Notes under the pieces: model-generated
Seen by the model: only the letters and a program-made list of their open reading frames with translations
Told to the model about the DNA's origin: nothing
The model's database searches: none
Made by a program: the position numbers and the translations under genes
Part shown: positions 22,401 through 31,999 of the stretch, piece by piece
How positions within the stretch are numbered: the stretch's first letter is position 1
How the letters are laid out: every line of letters starts with the position of its first letter
Source: Echinarachnius parma
Taxonomy: Eukaryota > Echinodermata > Echinoidea > Clypeasteroida > Echinarachniidae
Reading direction: 5' to 3'
Length of the DNA: 64,000 nucleotides
NCBI GenBank assembly: GCA_037951105.1
Contig: JBAMJV010005490.1
Coordinates: 85,001-149,000 of the forward strand

Positions 22401-25400
22401 AGGTTTTTTCAAATTTTACTTGCCCGAATAGAAAACTTACTTGCCCGAAAATGAAAAACAAAGAAAAACATAACAAATATCATGTTCTTACAAATATATG
22501 ATAATTTCATGTTATAAGTTACTAAGGTCTGAAGAAATACGTTTTCGCTACATTTTGAGAACCCCATCTGTAAAATTACAGGAATCAGTAACATTCTGGC
22601 ATTTATTTCGTCTCATTTATCGTCTGTCGGAATTATTAAATAAGCATACTTTCAATGATGATTATATTAAGTAATAATCAAAACGTTTTCGCATCATTTG
22701 GATAACGCAATCAGTAACATTTTGGCATTCATTTCGACTGATTTGTCTTCTGTCGGACTTATTAAATAAGCATGATGACTATGATAATTTTATTGACTAA
22801 TATTCAAAACGTTTTGGCTTCTATCTAACATAGACCATTTATGACATTTTACTTGCCCGACAAGAATTTTTACTTGCCCCGGGCAACCGGGCAAGCGTTA
22901 ATGTCGAGCGTTGCCTAATCCAAGATGGCGGGCCAAATATATGAGATCCAACATGGCCACCGTTTTCAAAATTGTCCATAACTTGAAGTAAGTGTCTAAA
23001 CATATGTTTACAGACCTGTACAAGGAAATTAAACATAATGGGAGCTCATTGTTGTAAGAAGAAGCTTGTTCAGGAAATTTGTTTTAAATGTTAACGTATT
23101 AGTTTTTTTACTTGGTATAGAGGGCGCTGCACAAAATATTTTTTTGTGAGATAATAAAAAACTGAGTGTAAAATGTGAAAGAGCATTCAATATACTTTAT
23201 TTGATCAAAATCGGTCCAGAAACGGCTGAAATATCAATCAATATATCCGATCGGAATAAATTTGGGGCCCAGATTTATTTGATGATTTTTTTTTTTTATT
23301 ATTTAAAAAATGCTTGTACACTTTTTCAACAATTTTCAAAAGAGGTTTTTAAATAGTTGTTGATGATCTCTCTATTTAATCATCAGTTTAATAAAACTTC
23401 ACATGCATAATTTTGTATGAAAAATGTTCCCGACATATAAGCTTGTGCTTGTGCTTCCCCTGCCGAGAATATATTTTGATGACCAAATAAAGAAAATTTG
23501 AAATTCATTGTAGAATTTTGTTTTTTAGCTAATGAAATTAGACAAAATTACAAGTAGTATGCCCTAGCTACCCACAAAAATAGTGAAATTTGCATGTCTT
23601 ATTTGTTCAATTTTTGTTATAGATATGGATCACTTCAGAACAATATTTTGACTTCTAGGGTCTAGTTTAGGCTTTGTTTTAACTAATATACAACAGGACA
23701 TTTTTTCACTATATATGTGTAATGTCTGTGACTATTGTACTGTAAAATATAATAATGGGAAATTTAGAAGGGTGTGGTTTCGAGAATTGTAGCAAAGTTA
23801 ACGGCAAGGCTATATTGTTTCATGTATGGAACACAATGTGCGTTTGTTTGTATAACCTTCATCCTTTACCATTGATGGTACTGAAACCCACAAAGTTTGT
23901 TTATTATTGTCCATTTGCAGTGAGGCATTTCCTGTCATTAAATGGATGCTGGTAATGGTAACCAACAGTGGTATTATGATTATCACTGCCACTGTAATTC
24001 AAATTATATAAACCCATACCAGTATGTTAATGTACTGTACAGATCTATACATGCATCATATCGTCAATTGAGAAAGAGAAGGGTACTAGTTAAGCAACTT
24101 TTTGTACTTCAGAGATAATCATGTTTGAAGTTTGAAATCCATGTAAAAACCAATGTAATTTTCTTTTATCATTATCATGGAATGTTCCCAAAATTCGACG
24201 TTATTATTATCTGAAAATTTCACATCACGTAGGAAAGGCTCCCACCTACAAGGTGGTGTGTATTTAGAACTCAATTTAGCCAAAAAAAAATCAACTTAAT
24301 GCCCTTCTCACTCTCACCCGACGACGATAAGCTGGTGGGAAAGTTGTTGTTTTTTGTGTGTTTAATTCTCTTTTCAAGGTTATACTTGAACTTCATGCAA
24401 ATTTAAATCTCCATAACAATCTATCTTCAGTGTTAGACTAAAGTTCTGAGCATTTTGTTATATTTTTTAGAAGTACAAATAATAGTCTGCAACAGCAGTT
24501 GTACAATGTCCCTTTCTTAATTTAGGTTCATCTGTACAGATGTCTTTTTTAATCTTCTGAGCATTTATATAGAGGTATGAATTTTGCTACTTAACATTTT
24601 ACGACCAGACACAATTTCATTTTATTGCCGGAGCTGTCTGGCTAGACAATGTGTCAACCCATAAAAACGCATGCATTGTAGAGATAGGACGGCAAGAGCA
24701 AACAACATGGTAAATAATACATATTTAATACTAGTTATTTTAGCATTCTAGTCCTTTTAGCTGTTAAAAGGTGGATAAATATGTGTAAATTAATATCAGT
24801 TTCTTGTAATCTTGAGCAAGTGAGAAAATGTGTTTCCCAGACGAAAGTACTTAGGGAAAAATGCAATGTTATACATAATAAAAACTAAATCAAAATCAAT
24901 TGCCAAACATAAGTCAATTCAATGCAATTACATGTACAAGATATATATACATTATTCAATATTAGTTTAAATCCAAACATGGGCCATTGCCATTCAATTT
25001 ACAACTTACAAGGTACTTGTGTATTGTTTAAGTCTTATTTCAATTGTTTTTTCATCTAAAACAAGGGAATGACCATCCAATGTTTATTGATATCTTAGAG
25101 CCAAGTACAATGCAAACTTTAGATGTTACTGTGCTTTCTTTATATCATACACCTTGTCTGTAGCCTAAACACACTTTTATATTTTGTAACCAACCTTATT
25201 TGAGTCCCAATAGAATGTTATGACTAAAACATGACTGACCATTCAATATTTATTGACATCTTAGAGCCAAGTACAATGCGAACTTTAAATTTTACTTCGT
25301 CTTTATAATACACCTTGCCTATAAACACTTTGATATTTTGTAACCAATCTTATTTTGTAATCGGATCTGTTGATTCAAGTCGCAATAGAATGTTATGACT

Positions 25401-26728
25401 AAAACATGACTGACACAGTGAAACAAATACATGGGGACTCAGGGCAATTTAGCTCAGGGCGATTTAGCCCCCGAAATGCCAAAAAGAGCCACCCGAAAAT
25501 CATAGAGCCCCAATAAATTAGCACCATAGATTTCAATGCAAAACCAATTTTAAAGTGCTCTTTGATACAGGCAACATGAAAAATAGCTGCTGAATTTCAT
25601 TTTTTTTCCCCCTGGACGGACTGACAGTCTTCACCTACGTTAACCAGAATGACAATACAAACTAATTACTGCTTCCTCAGCCATCAACCGATTATTTTTC
25701 TTACATGATACAAAAACCAACTGTTTGTACCTAGATATCCTTGATAGAACTGTCTGTTTATCATTGATCACAACCAAGTACCGGTGTCCTGTAATTAACC
25801 TGTTCCCTTTGGGATTAAGAAATTCCCCCAAACCTTGTAAATGAATATAGAGTCCATTATTAGTTCCCATAGCATTTAATAAGGGAATGGTCCTCTCACC
25901 AAGGAGGTTTAATTTCAAACCTCCTTGCTCTCACTATATGCAATATCTACAAGCACACAATTTTGTTAAGCGATGTTTAAGTTTAAATTTTCTCATAGAT
26001 CTGTAGCACTCAGGGACTCAGGGCTACTTTTGAAAACTATAAACATTATCATCTTTTTGTTAAAAGTTAACTCTTCATTTATTTCATTTATTTTTCAAAA
26101 ATTTTAAACAATACAATGTATAATTGTATACAAATATAAGTGTTCAGGGAATACCCAGTGAAATCCATGGCTTCTATATATATTTTAGTGTGGCCCTTTT
26201 GATATTTTCAAACTTCTTCATGGGGGGTGGGGGGGGGGGGGGGGAGGACGGGGTGACTCATTCAGGCATTTGATTTCCCCATGTTGGGGGCTCAATTACA
26301 ATGAGCCCCAAAGGCACACTGTTATCACTATTCTGAGGTCAGATTCATGCTTTCAGGGTAGCGTCTGCAGTTTGTTGGCATTATTCTCCCAGGTCCCTGG
26401 TAATAACGCTTAGTCATTATACAGACTTTACAATGTACAGCCAACCTGTCTTTGTGGCCACCTGTCTACAGCAGCCAACCTGCCTAATGTCACCTGTCTA
26501 CAGTGGCCACTTTTCCCCCGTTTCCCTTTACACAGGTTTGACTGTACATGTACATGCACAGTGATCATTCGTTCATTCAAACCAGAGGTTTAGAACCAAA
26601 ATAATGCGTAACTTACGTGGCAGCGTGGCCTCTTTCTCGCTGAGGTCGGTTTCAGATGATGTCTCCGCAGCTTCGGCCATGTTCTCTATCAGACGGGCGG
26701 AATCCTTCTTCTCCTCTGTACTACTCAT
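15632..26728 (-). CDS. Pantothenate kinase (PANK1/2/3 type)
   Basis: Seven coding exons (26728-26617, 22055-21691, 20839-20589, 19493-19317, 17815-17692, 16714-16589, 15880-15632) join in frame into 467 aa. The enzyme phosphorylates pantothenate with ATP, the first and rate-limiting step of CoA synthesis. The nucleotide-binding start [16 protein letters not shown], then [59 protein letters not shown] and GYFGAVGA appear in family order. The N-terminal 37 aa are acidic with no obvious mitochondrial targeting signal, so a cytosolic enzyme is likely. A Ser/Thr-rich tail of about 65 aa follows the core. An in-frame TAG precedes the start codon. All introns contain repeats, and exon 3 has decayed tandem copies downstream of it. 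Confidence 0.95.
16297..16493. repeat. Compound tetranucleotide microsatellite
   Basis: A run of ATTG units passes through TTTG units, CTTG units, ATTG again and then CATC units, all in register with no frame slips. It lies in the last intron of the pantothenate kinase gene, about 100 bp before exon 6 on the plus-strand map. The Asn/Ser/Ile/Gln-repeat frames here are not genes. Confidence 0.95.
16589..16714 (-). CDS. Pantothenate kinase exon 6
   Basis: Phase 0 on both sides, with acceptor TTTCCCAG and donor GAG|GTACGA. It encodes 42 residues from [16 protein letters not shown] to ALFLQHE, the conserved GNFLR block near the C-terminus of the fold. Confidence 0.95.
17043..17113 (+). repeat. 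tRNA-derived SINE head
   Basis: GTAGCACAGCGGTTTTAG and GGGTTTAATTCC are degenerate A and B boxes, followed by GCCCAACTTTCTTTGCT. Relatives are at about 20060-20135 and 52747-52830. Confidence 0.6.
17161..17331 (+). CDS. Unidentified exon-like ORF in kinase intron 5
   Basis: After TATTTTGCAG the plus strand is open for 56 codons to TAA. The translation begins [19 protein letters not shown] and later has [15 protein letters not shown]; its composition looks protein-like. I do not recognise it. It is antisense to the host gene and directly follows a SINE head, so it may be retroposed or chance sequence. No donor or partner exon was found. Confidence 0.2.
   Translation, partial: VKNELELVIVDVFAKQSLPMTKYVLAEQEKGRWKVHMKDIPGGHKKLVPSHANFGT
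17440..17600 (-). repeat. Second tRNA-like fragment, minus strand
   Basis: On the minus strand CGGTTAGAGTGTCCCCC and GGGTTCAAACCCAGA resemble A and B boxes. It may be a tRNA-derived SINE or tRNA pseudogene. A SINE tail (GTGCTTAGGGATGAATC, GCTATATAAATC) lies just to its right on the plus strand. Confidence 0.55.
17692..17815 (-). CDS. Pantothenate kinase exon 5
   Basis: The acceptor TTTTCCAG is followed by one base completing a Ser codon, then 41 codons from [15 protein letters not shown] through [16 protein letters not shown] to AARKE. The donor is GAG|GTAAGG, phase 0. Confidence 0.95.
17859..18222 (-). repeat. Full-length tRNA-derived SINE
   Basis: On the minus strand: TGGCAAGATTGGTAG (A-box region), GAGTTCGAACCCTGCC (B box), a body with TGCTGCTCTCTACCCAGG and CCAGGGAGTGGAGATGG, then AAGCGCTTAGAGATG and GCGCTATATAAATTG with a TATTATATTATT tail. 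About 360 bp; this is the reference copy for the family in this window. Confidence 0.85.
18400..18645. repeat. GGGCAAGTAAAA repeat family, empty-site copy
   Basis: Landmarks are CTTGTGGCCCAGTCGGGCAA, CAAAGAAAAACATAACAA and TGGCCCCGGGCCAGCGGGCC. It matches 28375-28603 plus 30908-30930, where a TA-flanked element has inserted. Here GGGCCTATGCTAATTT is unbroken, so this is the empty site. Confidence 0.8.
18849..19288. mobile_element. Nested MITE, SINE tail and hAT-like element
   Basis: The outer ends GGGCCCCGTTTCATAAAACT and AGTTTTATTTAACAGGACCC are imperfect inverted repeats. Inside is SINE-tail text (CATTTATAACGCGCTTA ... TCTAAGCGCAAGTATTAACC), which is itself broken by the element at 18949-19130. 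All of it sits in pantothenate kinase intron 4. Confidence 0.65.
18949..19130. mobile_element. hAT-like MITE with 8-bp duplication
   Basis: The ends CAGTGGCGTAGCG and GCTACGCCACTG are inverted. GCGCTTAA flanks both sides exactly (18941-18948 and 19131-19138). An 8-bp duplication with CAG-type termini is characteristic of the hAT superfamily. The interior is G/C-homopolymer rich with CCCCAATAATTT motifs and no coding sequence. Confidence 0.85.
19317..19493 (-). CDS. Pantothenate kinase exon 4
   Basis: The acceptor is CATCCAG and the donor AG|GTCAGT. It encodes (S)[16 protein letters not shown] through [12 protein letters not shown] to ATIAS. The glycine-rich LGGGTF loop and the DIYGGDY motif are family hallmarks. 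Confidence 0.95.
19690..19850 (-). pseudogene. Decayed copy of pantothenate kinase exon 3
   Basis: In intron 3 the minus strand carries [14 protein letters not shown], which parallels [13 protein letters not shown] of the true exon, and in another frame LVPSDPQN and FQEPYLSYL, paralleling HPDPLN and FKNPYPYL. Frame breaks separate these, so it is an inactivated duplicate rather than an alternative exon. Confidence 0.7.
19850..20095 (+). repeat. Dispersed repeat shared with 46817-47065
   Basis: Shared text: CATGACCCAGGACCAG or CATGTCCCAGGACCAG, then CTAGTTCCACTGATCTCTAG, TCTAGCATATTGACATCGAT and GGGCCCC/GGCCCCC. Both copies lie in introns close to coding exons. A weak SINE head follows near 20060. 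Confidence 0.75.
20221..20588 (-). pseudogene. Tandem decayed copies of the 3' end of kinase exon 3
   Basis: Next to the true exon end, copies at about 20461-20550 and 20323-20420 repeat GTTCCAGTGGCACGGTAGAA (or GTTCCTGTGG...) and TCACTATGCGA, including the donor CTTACC/CCTACC complement. A third, weaker copy is at about 20221-20275. They preserve part of [11 protein letters not shown] but lack the upstream half of the exon. Confidence 0.85.
20589..20839 (-). CDS. Pantothenate kinase exon 3
   Basis: The acceptor is ATTTTTCAG and the donor AG|GTAAGA. Starting [18 protein letters not shown], it runs through [12 protein letters not shown] and [19 protein letters not shown] to YRATGT. It enters in phase 0 and leaves in phase 2, completing Ser with the next exon. 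Confidence 0.95.
21691..22055 (-). CDS. Pantothenate kinase exon 2
   Basis: The acceptor TTTGTGCAG leads into CA ATG CCA TGG. It encodes [42 protein letters not shown] and [16 protein letters not shown], ending at GAG|GTATAC. The internal ATG at its start could begin a shorter isoform if an internal promoter exists (inference). Confidence 0.95.
22345..22915. repeat. ACTTGCCCG/GGGCAAGT repeat
   Basis: CACTTGCCCAGTCGGGCAAG opens the block. ACTTGCCCGA words recur, and it closes with TGCCCCGGGCAACCGGGCAA. An internal stretch is duplicated (GTCTGTCGGAATTATTAAAT and TCTGTCGGACTTATTAAAT). Related to the family at 18.4, 27.8 and 28.4 kb. Confidence 0.65.
23103..23410 (+). repeat. Decayed copy of the TTAA-element interior
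   Basis: TTGGTATAGAGGGCGCTGCAC, GAAAGAGCATTCAAT, ATCAAAATCGGTCCAGAAAC and AATATATCCGATCGGAATAA match the interior of 51782-52333 and copies at 3.9, 31.4 and 60.9 kb. It lies in pantothenate kinase intron 1. Confidence 0.7.
25070..25410. repeat. Diverged tandem duplication, about 170-bp unit
   Basis: ATTGA.ATCTTAGAGCCAAGT, ACACCTTG.CT, TATTTTGTAACCAA and CAATAGAATGTTATGACTAA occur twice in the same order. Both copies are noncoding, in pantothenate kinase intron 1. Confidence 0.8.
26617..26728 (-). CDS. Pantothenate kinase exon 1 (start)
   Basis: [20 protein letters not shown] begins at the first ATG after an in-frame TAG (26761-26759). The exon ends CTGCCAC|GTAAGT in phase 1, and C plus CA of exon 2 gives Pro before MPWCG. 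The segment is acidic and not family-conserved; the frame and splice fit support it. Confidence 0.85.
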
Positions 26729-26808
26729 GCTAGCGTACAGCACACGGTGGACAGACACCTATTAGCTGTCTATGTTCAGCTTAGACCTAGCCGTCTGTGT
26801 TCAACTTG

Positions 26809-26963
26809 TTATGGTACCAAGGACTTATTGTTGTACGCCTTCTTGCTCGAGCTGTAGTTCTGTAGCAGCGCAAACACGGGGGCCCTGGTGATTGCAAAGT
26901 CTACTTTGTCGATGGTGCGATCAATTGCTTCCTTTTGTTTGCTCAGAGGGGTCACATTACAAC
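26809..26963 (-). CDS. Possible terminal exon of an unknown gene
   Basis: After CTTGAATCCAG the minus strand is open to a stop at 26811-26809. The translation includes TPLSKQKEAIDRTIDKV and APVFALLQNYSSSKKAYNN, which looks protein-like. The stop lies only 80 bp upstream of the kinase start codon on the same strand. I do not recognise the protein. It could be the last exon of an upstream gene, part of the kinase 5' UTR, or chance. Confidence 0.3.
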
Positions 26964-27350
26964 CTGGATTCAAGAGGAGACATTGTGACAAATCACAGAT
27001 TAGCATAGAATAGCACAGATTCAGATTGGCTGTGGAAACAATCATCATGTGATGTTGAATAATTATTAATGCCACACCTCCAGCTCCAAGATCTTGGATC
27101 TGTAATGAAAGTAACTTAATGAAAGTGTGCGCTTTCAATATGTGTATAGTTTAACCTGTTCCCTTCCAGATTATGAAATCCCCATAAACTTTGTACATAG
27201 CCAACCCGGTTCCCGTAAGCAATGGGTCAAGTGCTTGTACTCGATTCAAACAATGAACTCCTGTAGTGTAGACTCAACAAATGATAAGACCCATTTCACA
27301 AGAAATTATAACAATTGATTATCGTAGTGATATCCAAGCAAAACAGTTTG

Positions 27351-27636
27351 GGGCTTTGATTAAATATCTGGGTTTTGATTAAATATCTGGGCTTTGGTTA
27401 AATATCTGGGCTTTGATTAAATATCTGGGTTTTGATTAAATATCTGGGCTTTGGTTAAATATCTGGGCTTTGATTAAATATCTGGGTTTTGATTAAATAT
27501 CTGGGCTTTGGTTAAATATCTGGGCTTTGATTAAATATCTGGGCTTTGAATTAAATATCTGGGCTTTGGTTTAATATCTGGGCTTTGATTAAATATCTGG
27601 GTTTTGATTAAATATCTGGGCTTTGGTTAAATATCT
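27351..27636. repeat. 19-bp minisatellite with higher-order structure
   Basis: Fifteen units of GGGCTTTGATTAAATATCT and variants. Three variants (GGGCTTTGATT, GGGTTTTGATT, GGGCTTTGGTT) cycle in order as a 57-bp higher-order unit three times, then lose register and resume. One unit carries an extra A. Confidence 0.95.
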
Positions 27637-28374
27637 AGACAAATAAAAAGTGACCCACTTGAAGTACAAGAGATACCACTTTGTTTATTAAACATTTGTT
27701 TCAATGGAGAGCTCTAATTTTGGCCGTACATCATATTCCTGGATAAACTGTGCATACATGTGTATACTGTACATGATATTAATGCTAACAAATATCTTGT
27801 TTTGCCTTGTGGCCCAGTCAGGCAAGAAAAAGCAAGATTGTTTACATTTTAGCTGCCCTAAAACCTGAATCTGGTGGTCCTAAACCAAGAACAACATTTT
27901 TAAATTCTGTTATAGTTTAGTGGCCATTTTCAGTGCCAGTGCCAGTGCCAGTGCCTGTGCTAATATAGTAGAGTTTCTCGCCTATTTTAACTTGTTTTAT
28001 TTTCCCCAAACTGGATCTAGCCGTAGAAGGCGATCTATCTACCGTACCCACAACACCCACTGACCCACAAATCGCGCGATGCTCGATTCGTGCGATGTAT
28101 ACTTAATCTGTACTCCCAAGTTCATTGCTGTTGCGCAGAACTCTCGTTGGCAACCCTATAGGGGGATAAACAACACTCTCTCGGGATAAACAGGTAACAC
28201 AGTTGGGAACCTCACTAGTGCTAATATCGAACACTGTCTAATTGCCCATTTATATTCTCATGGTAGGATTTACCTTACCTCAATGAACATGATAATAATA
28301 ATACCATGTACTTTTCTTGATTTGCCTTGTCCTTGAAAGAATATATTTGTATTTGCAATTTTGTTCTTCTGCAA

Positions 28375-28603
28375 TGCTAGAAATTAATCTTTTTGCCTTG
28401 TGGCCCAGTCGGGCTAGTAAAAGCAAGATTGATCAACTTTGAGTGACCCGAAACCTAAATCTGGTGGCCCCAAACAAAGAAAAACATAACAAATTCTGTT
28501 AAATTTACTTGCCCGAACGGGCCAGTAGAATTTAGAATCAATGAATCAATTTAGAATCAATGGCCCAAAGCTAATTTCTAGTGGCCCCGGGCCAGCGGGC
28601 CTA
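28375..28603. repeat. GGGCAAGTAAAA-family copy, interrupted
   Basis: Matches 18400-18645 (CTTGTGGCCCAGTCGGGC, CAAAGAAAAACATAACAAA, GTGGCCCCGGGCCAGCGGGC). It breaks at GGGCCTA and resumes at 30908 with TATGCTAATTTCGAGCACTG after the insertion. Confidence 0.8.
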
Positions 28604-30771
28604 CCGTAAATCTCCGTGTATAAGACGCACTCGTGTATAAAACGCACCCCCAACTTTGACAGCAAAAAAATAAATAAATAAATTTAAAAATTGTGGTTTT
28701 TTTTGGACACCCTGTATTTTTTTAAAAGACCCTGAAGTGCTGTTGGAATGCTTATACCACTGGTCTAGGGCATGACAATAGCTTAATGTTGAATGTAGCA
28801 TTCATCAACATCATTTTCTCACATAAAAATAGTGGTTAGTACACAAATTGCACATTTATTGAGCAGTAACACTGGTGCTGATAAATATTCATATTCATAT
28901 TCATGAATACTAGCTGTACCCGCGGAAATCCGCGGGTTTTTGTAAGAGAAAGACGATGATGACATACACCACTTTAAAACTTTACTAAATATCCCACAGT
29001 CATCATTTAAATAGTAAGACAAAATAGACTCGGGCGACTCAATCCCGCCCCCACAACCCGTCGGGGCCCGTCCAACGATACATTCGGCCAATGTATAACA
29101 AAACCATGATGATTTAGTATCCACGCAAAGTTATTCAGTTATCCCCCATATTTCATATGATCCATAATTTGTTCCGCTTGTATTAAAATAGATACAATAC
29201 ACTATGTATGTGTTCTTGCTAATAAAGTAGCTTCGCCGCTCCCCCCTCCCCCACCCCTCCCCCCTCCCCGTCCCCCCACTCCGCGGCTCCAATTGCCTGT
29301 ATGACAAATAACCCGTCGTGTCCCCTACACATTTAATATCATAAACTAAGTTCTCCCGCAGATACCGTTGTTCATATGTTTGTGAAACCCGATGATCATG
29401 ATACATGTATATTCCCTTGAAAGGAATATACATGCATTTGCATACTACATGAGCAGATACTTCCCCCATCCATTCTACCCCCACCCCGATAATTTGTTCC
29501 GCTTGTATCAAATTAGATACAGTACACTATGTTCGTGTTCTTGCTAGCTTCGCCGCTGCCCCCCCCCCCCCCCCCCCCCGTGTCTTCAATTGCCTGCATG
29601 ACACATAACCCGTCGTGTCCCCTACACAATTCATATCCAAACTAAGTTCTCCCGCGTATACATTTTGTTCATACTCTTGTGAAACCCGATGATAGCCGTG
29701 TATACATGCAATGCATAATGAGCAGATACCTCCCCGTCCATTCTACCCCCACCCCCACCCCCACCCCGTCGGCGTCTCTTCTGGTACTGCATGCTAGCTT
29801 CGTGGCTAACTTAATACATCTTACCACAAGCTGGCGCAATTATAGTATCGTGTACGGTAGGGCGAATAGAGACGATGGTCAGCAGGTCAGTGAGCTATGC
29901 AAATAAACTACGGTTCGGTGGGGTAATTAGAGGACTGCGCGACGTGTATACACGGCTGTACAGCCATCGCGCGTTGTATAACCGCAGCTAAATTGAAGTT
30001 GTCGCATTTTGCCGTCCATGCACTTACAAACACGATGCCAATCGGCAATAGCGATCATTACCATACCATCCGCGTAATATAAATATTGATATTTATCAAA
30101 ACCTGGGTAGTTTCGCAACGTGTTATAACTAAAATAGTTTCTCGATATATTATTTGTTTTATCTACTCCAATTTATATTCTTACAAAATACTTTTACGGC
30201 GATAAATCGTTAGTCAATGCTCGGCGTCTTAAACAGGCAATTGACATTGCTGACTTTCCCTTTTCTTCGATCTGGAGGACGACCACGGGGCGGGAGCGAC
30301 TCGGGAATGCCTTATTGTCCTCCGCAAAACGTATATCCTTCGATCGCGACGGTCGGGAAGTCGCCCAATCCTCGGGGTGAGGATATCTCGAGTGGGAACC
30401 ATTTTGGGGGGTTGAAGCTTACCGTATTAATATAATAGATTCATGAGCACCAATATTCACTAAATATACTGCAATTTTCTAAATTTACTAACAACTATTT
30501 TTAATTGTGAGCAAAATTTATAACCACTGGTTAGAAAATTGCATATTTAATTAGAATTGCTGCTCACGAATGTATGAATATTCATTAGCAGCAGTATTAC
30601 TGCTCAATAAACTTGCAATTTTTACATCTGTAACCAATATTTTTTGTAATTAAAAGTGAGCAAAGAAAAATGTGAGAAAAGGTATATTGTGCTGAATGCT
30701 ACATCTAACAGCAAGCTCTTGTCATGCCCTATACCATGTGTTATACACATTCAACATGACTACAAGGTGTC

Positions 30772-30828
<57 letters not shown>

Positions 30829-30907
30829 ACCTGTGTATAAGACGCTCCCCCCACTTTGAAATTTTTCCGATGGAAAAAAAGTGCGTCTTATACACGGAGA
30901 TTTACGG
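28604..30907. mobile_element. TA-flanked CCGTAAATCTCCGTG element (split)
   Basis: Inverted ends CCGTAAATCTCCGTGTATAA and TTATACACGGAGATTTACGG are flanked by TA on both sides. The intact relative is at 48721-49415 in the opposite orientation. The interior includes about 48 T residues near 30776 and AATATTCAT palindromes. A foreign segment, 28910-30439, splits it. The TA duplication suggests the Tc1/mariner/pogo group; no transposase is present. Confidence 0.85.
28910..30439. mobile_element. 1.5-kb insertion with internal duplication
   Basis: Defined by comparison with the intact element at 48721-49415. It begins CTAGCTGTACCCGCGG with a GC hairpin (CCCGCGG/CCGCGGG) and contains two copies of a roughly 330-bp module, with landmarks TTGTTCCGCTTGTAT, AACCCGTCGTGTCCCCTACA, CTAAGTTCTCCCGC, GAAACCCGATGAT and TCCATTCTACCCCCACCCC. 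No long family-matched ORF is seen; I cannot classify it. Confidence 0.65.
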
Positions 30908-31044
30908 TATGCTAATTTCGAGCACTGTCTTCTGTATTGAGTAAAGATTCCTCAGAATATAAAACTCTGGCTGGAATCATGAATGGAGAATCACCATTTA
31001 CTAACATCAAATGAGCCAATGCACAATGCAGGAATTATTTTTTT

Positions 31045-31200
31045 TTATTTTAGGGGGCTACTTTTTCAATCTGATGGATATCACAAAATATTTAACATAA
31101 AACAGTATACCCTCATATATGGTAATTTTAGGGGCTACCTACTGAATTGAGGGGGCTATTTTGAGAATGAGGGGGCAAAATTGCCCTCAGTCCTACCCTG
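31045..31200 (+). repeat. GGGGGCTA repeat, pair of 50655-50805
   Basis: GGGGGCTACTTTTTCAATCT, CACAAAATATTT, GGTAATTTTAGGGGCTA and GGGGGCAAA occur in the same order at 50655-50805, close to PLPBP exon 5. Confidence 0.8.
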
Positions 31201-31357
31201 CCAATGCAATTTACAAATTATGACTATCCAACAATTTCACAAAGCTGTTTACATTGCATACAATATTATATCACAGAAATTACAAAGTCCACACAATCAT
31301 AACTTGAATAAGAAATCTTTCTTGGGCAAATGCAAAAATACATTTAAATACATTTAA

Positions 31358-31520
31358 AGGGATAGTTGAGTTTTGGTATAGAGGGTGCTACACAAAAAAA
31401 AATTTTAAATTGTGAGATAATGAAAAACTGAGTGTCAAATTTGAAAGAGCATACAATTTTAATGACAGAATAAACTTTATTTGTAATAATTGTGGGGCCC
31501 CACAATTATTCGATAATTTC
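31358..31520 (+). repeat. Left end of a TTAA-type element
   Basis: TTAA then AGGGATAGTTGAGTTTTGGT, the same terminus as the complete element at 51782. The interior continues GAGGGTGCTACACAA and GAAAGAGCATACAAT, then decays. No matching right end was found. Confidence 0.7.
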
Positions 31521-31999
31521 GATAAACAGCGCAGAAAAATCCATTGTAAAAAAAAAACAGCGCAGACAAATTTATTGTAAAAAAAAAAAAAAACACAAAC
31601 ATATGATGCGGGGTATGCCCCCGTTCTGATTATATGCACACCCTTATAAAAAAGAAATGTGTAAAAAAAATAGGTGCCGTTAAGTGCCTCATAAAAAAAC
31701 AGCTAGATAACATTCCCATTTTAATTGAAAACAAACAAGGAAAAAAGAAAAAAGATGGGGGGGGGGGGGGGGGGGATGTGTCACCAGTCGCCACAGACAC
31801 AAAATTACACTTCCCTATCATTTGTAATAATTGAACATAATAATTGAATTTATATTTATATATGTCATGGGGGAGAATGCCCTGAGCAAAAAAAAAATAA
31901 TTGCAAGGTAACATTTTTTATTAATTTGTAAAAAACAAACAAAGAGGGAAGGGGCATGCTACTAATCCACCGCTGAAAATTAAAAAGGGTAGGATTAGA

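Noticed and set aside
29131-29511. 126-codon minus-strand ORF
   Set aside because: It lies in the duplicated module of the 1.5-kb insertion and has repeat-derived composition with no family motif.
28921-29700. Possible hammerhead ribozyme near GAAACCCGATGAT motifs
   Set aside because: The required CTGATGA core and stem layout are not present in either strand around these motifs.
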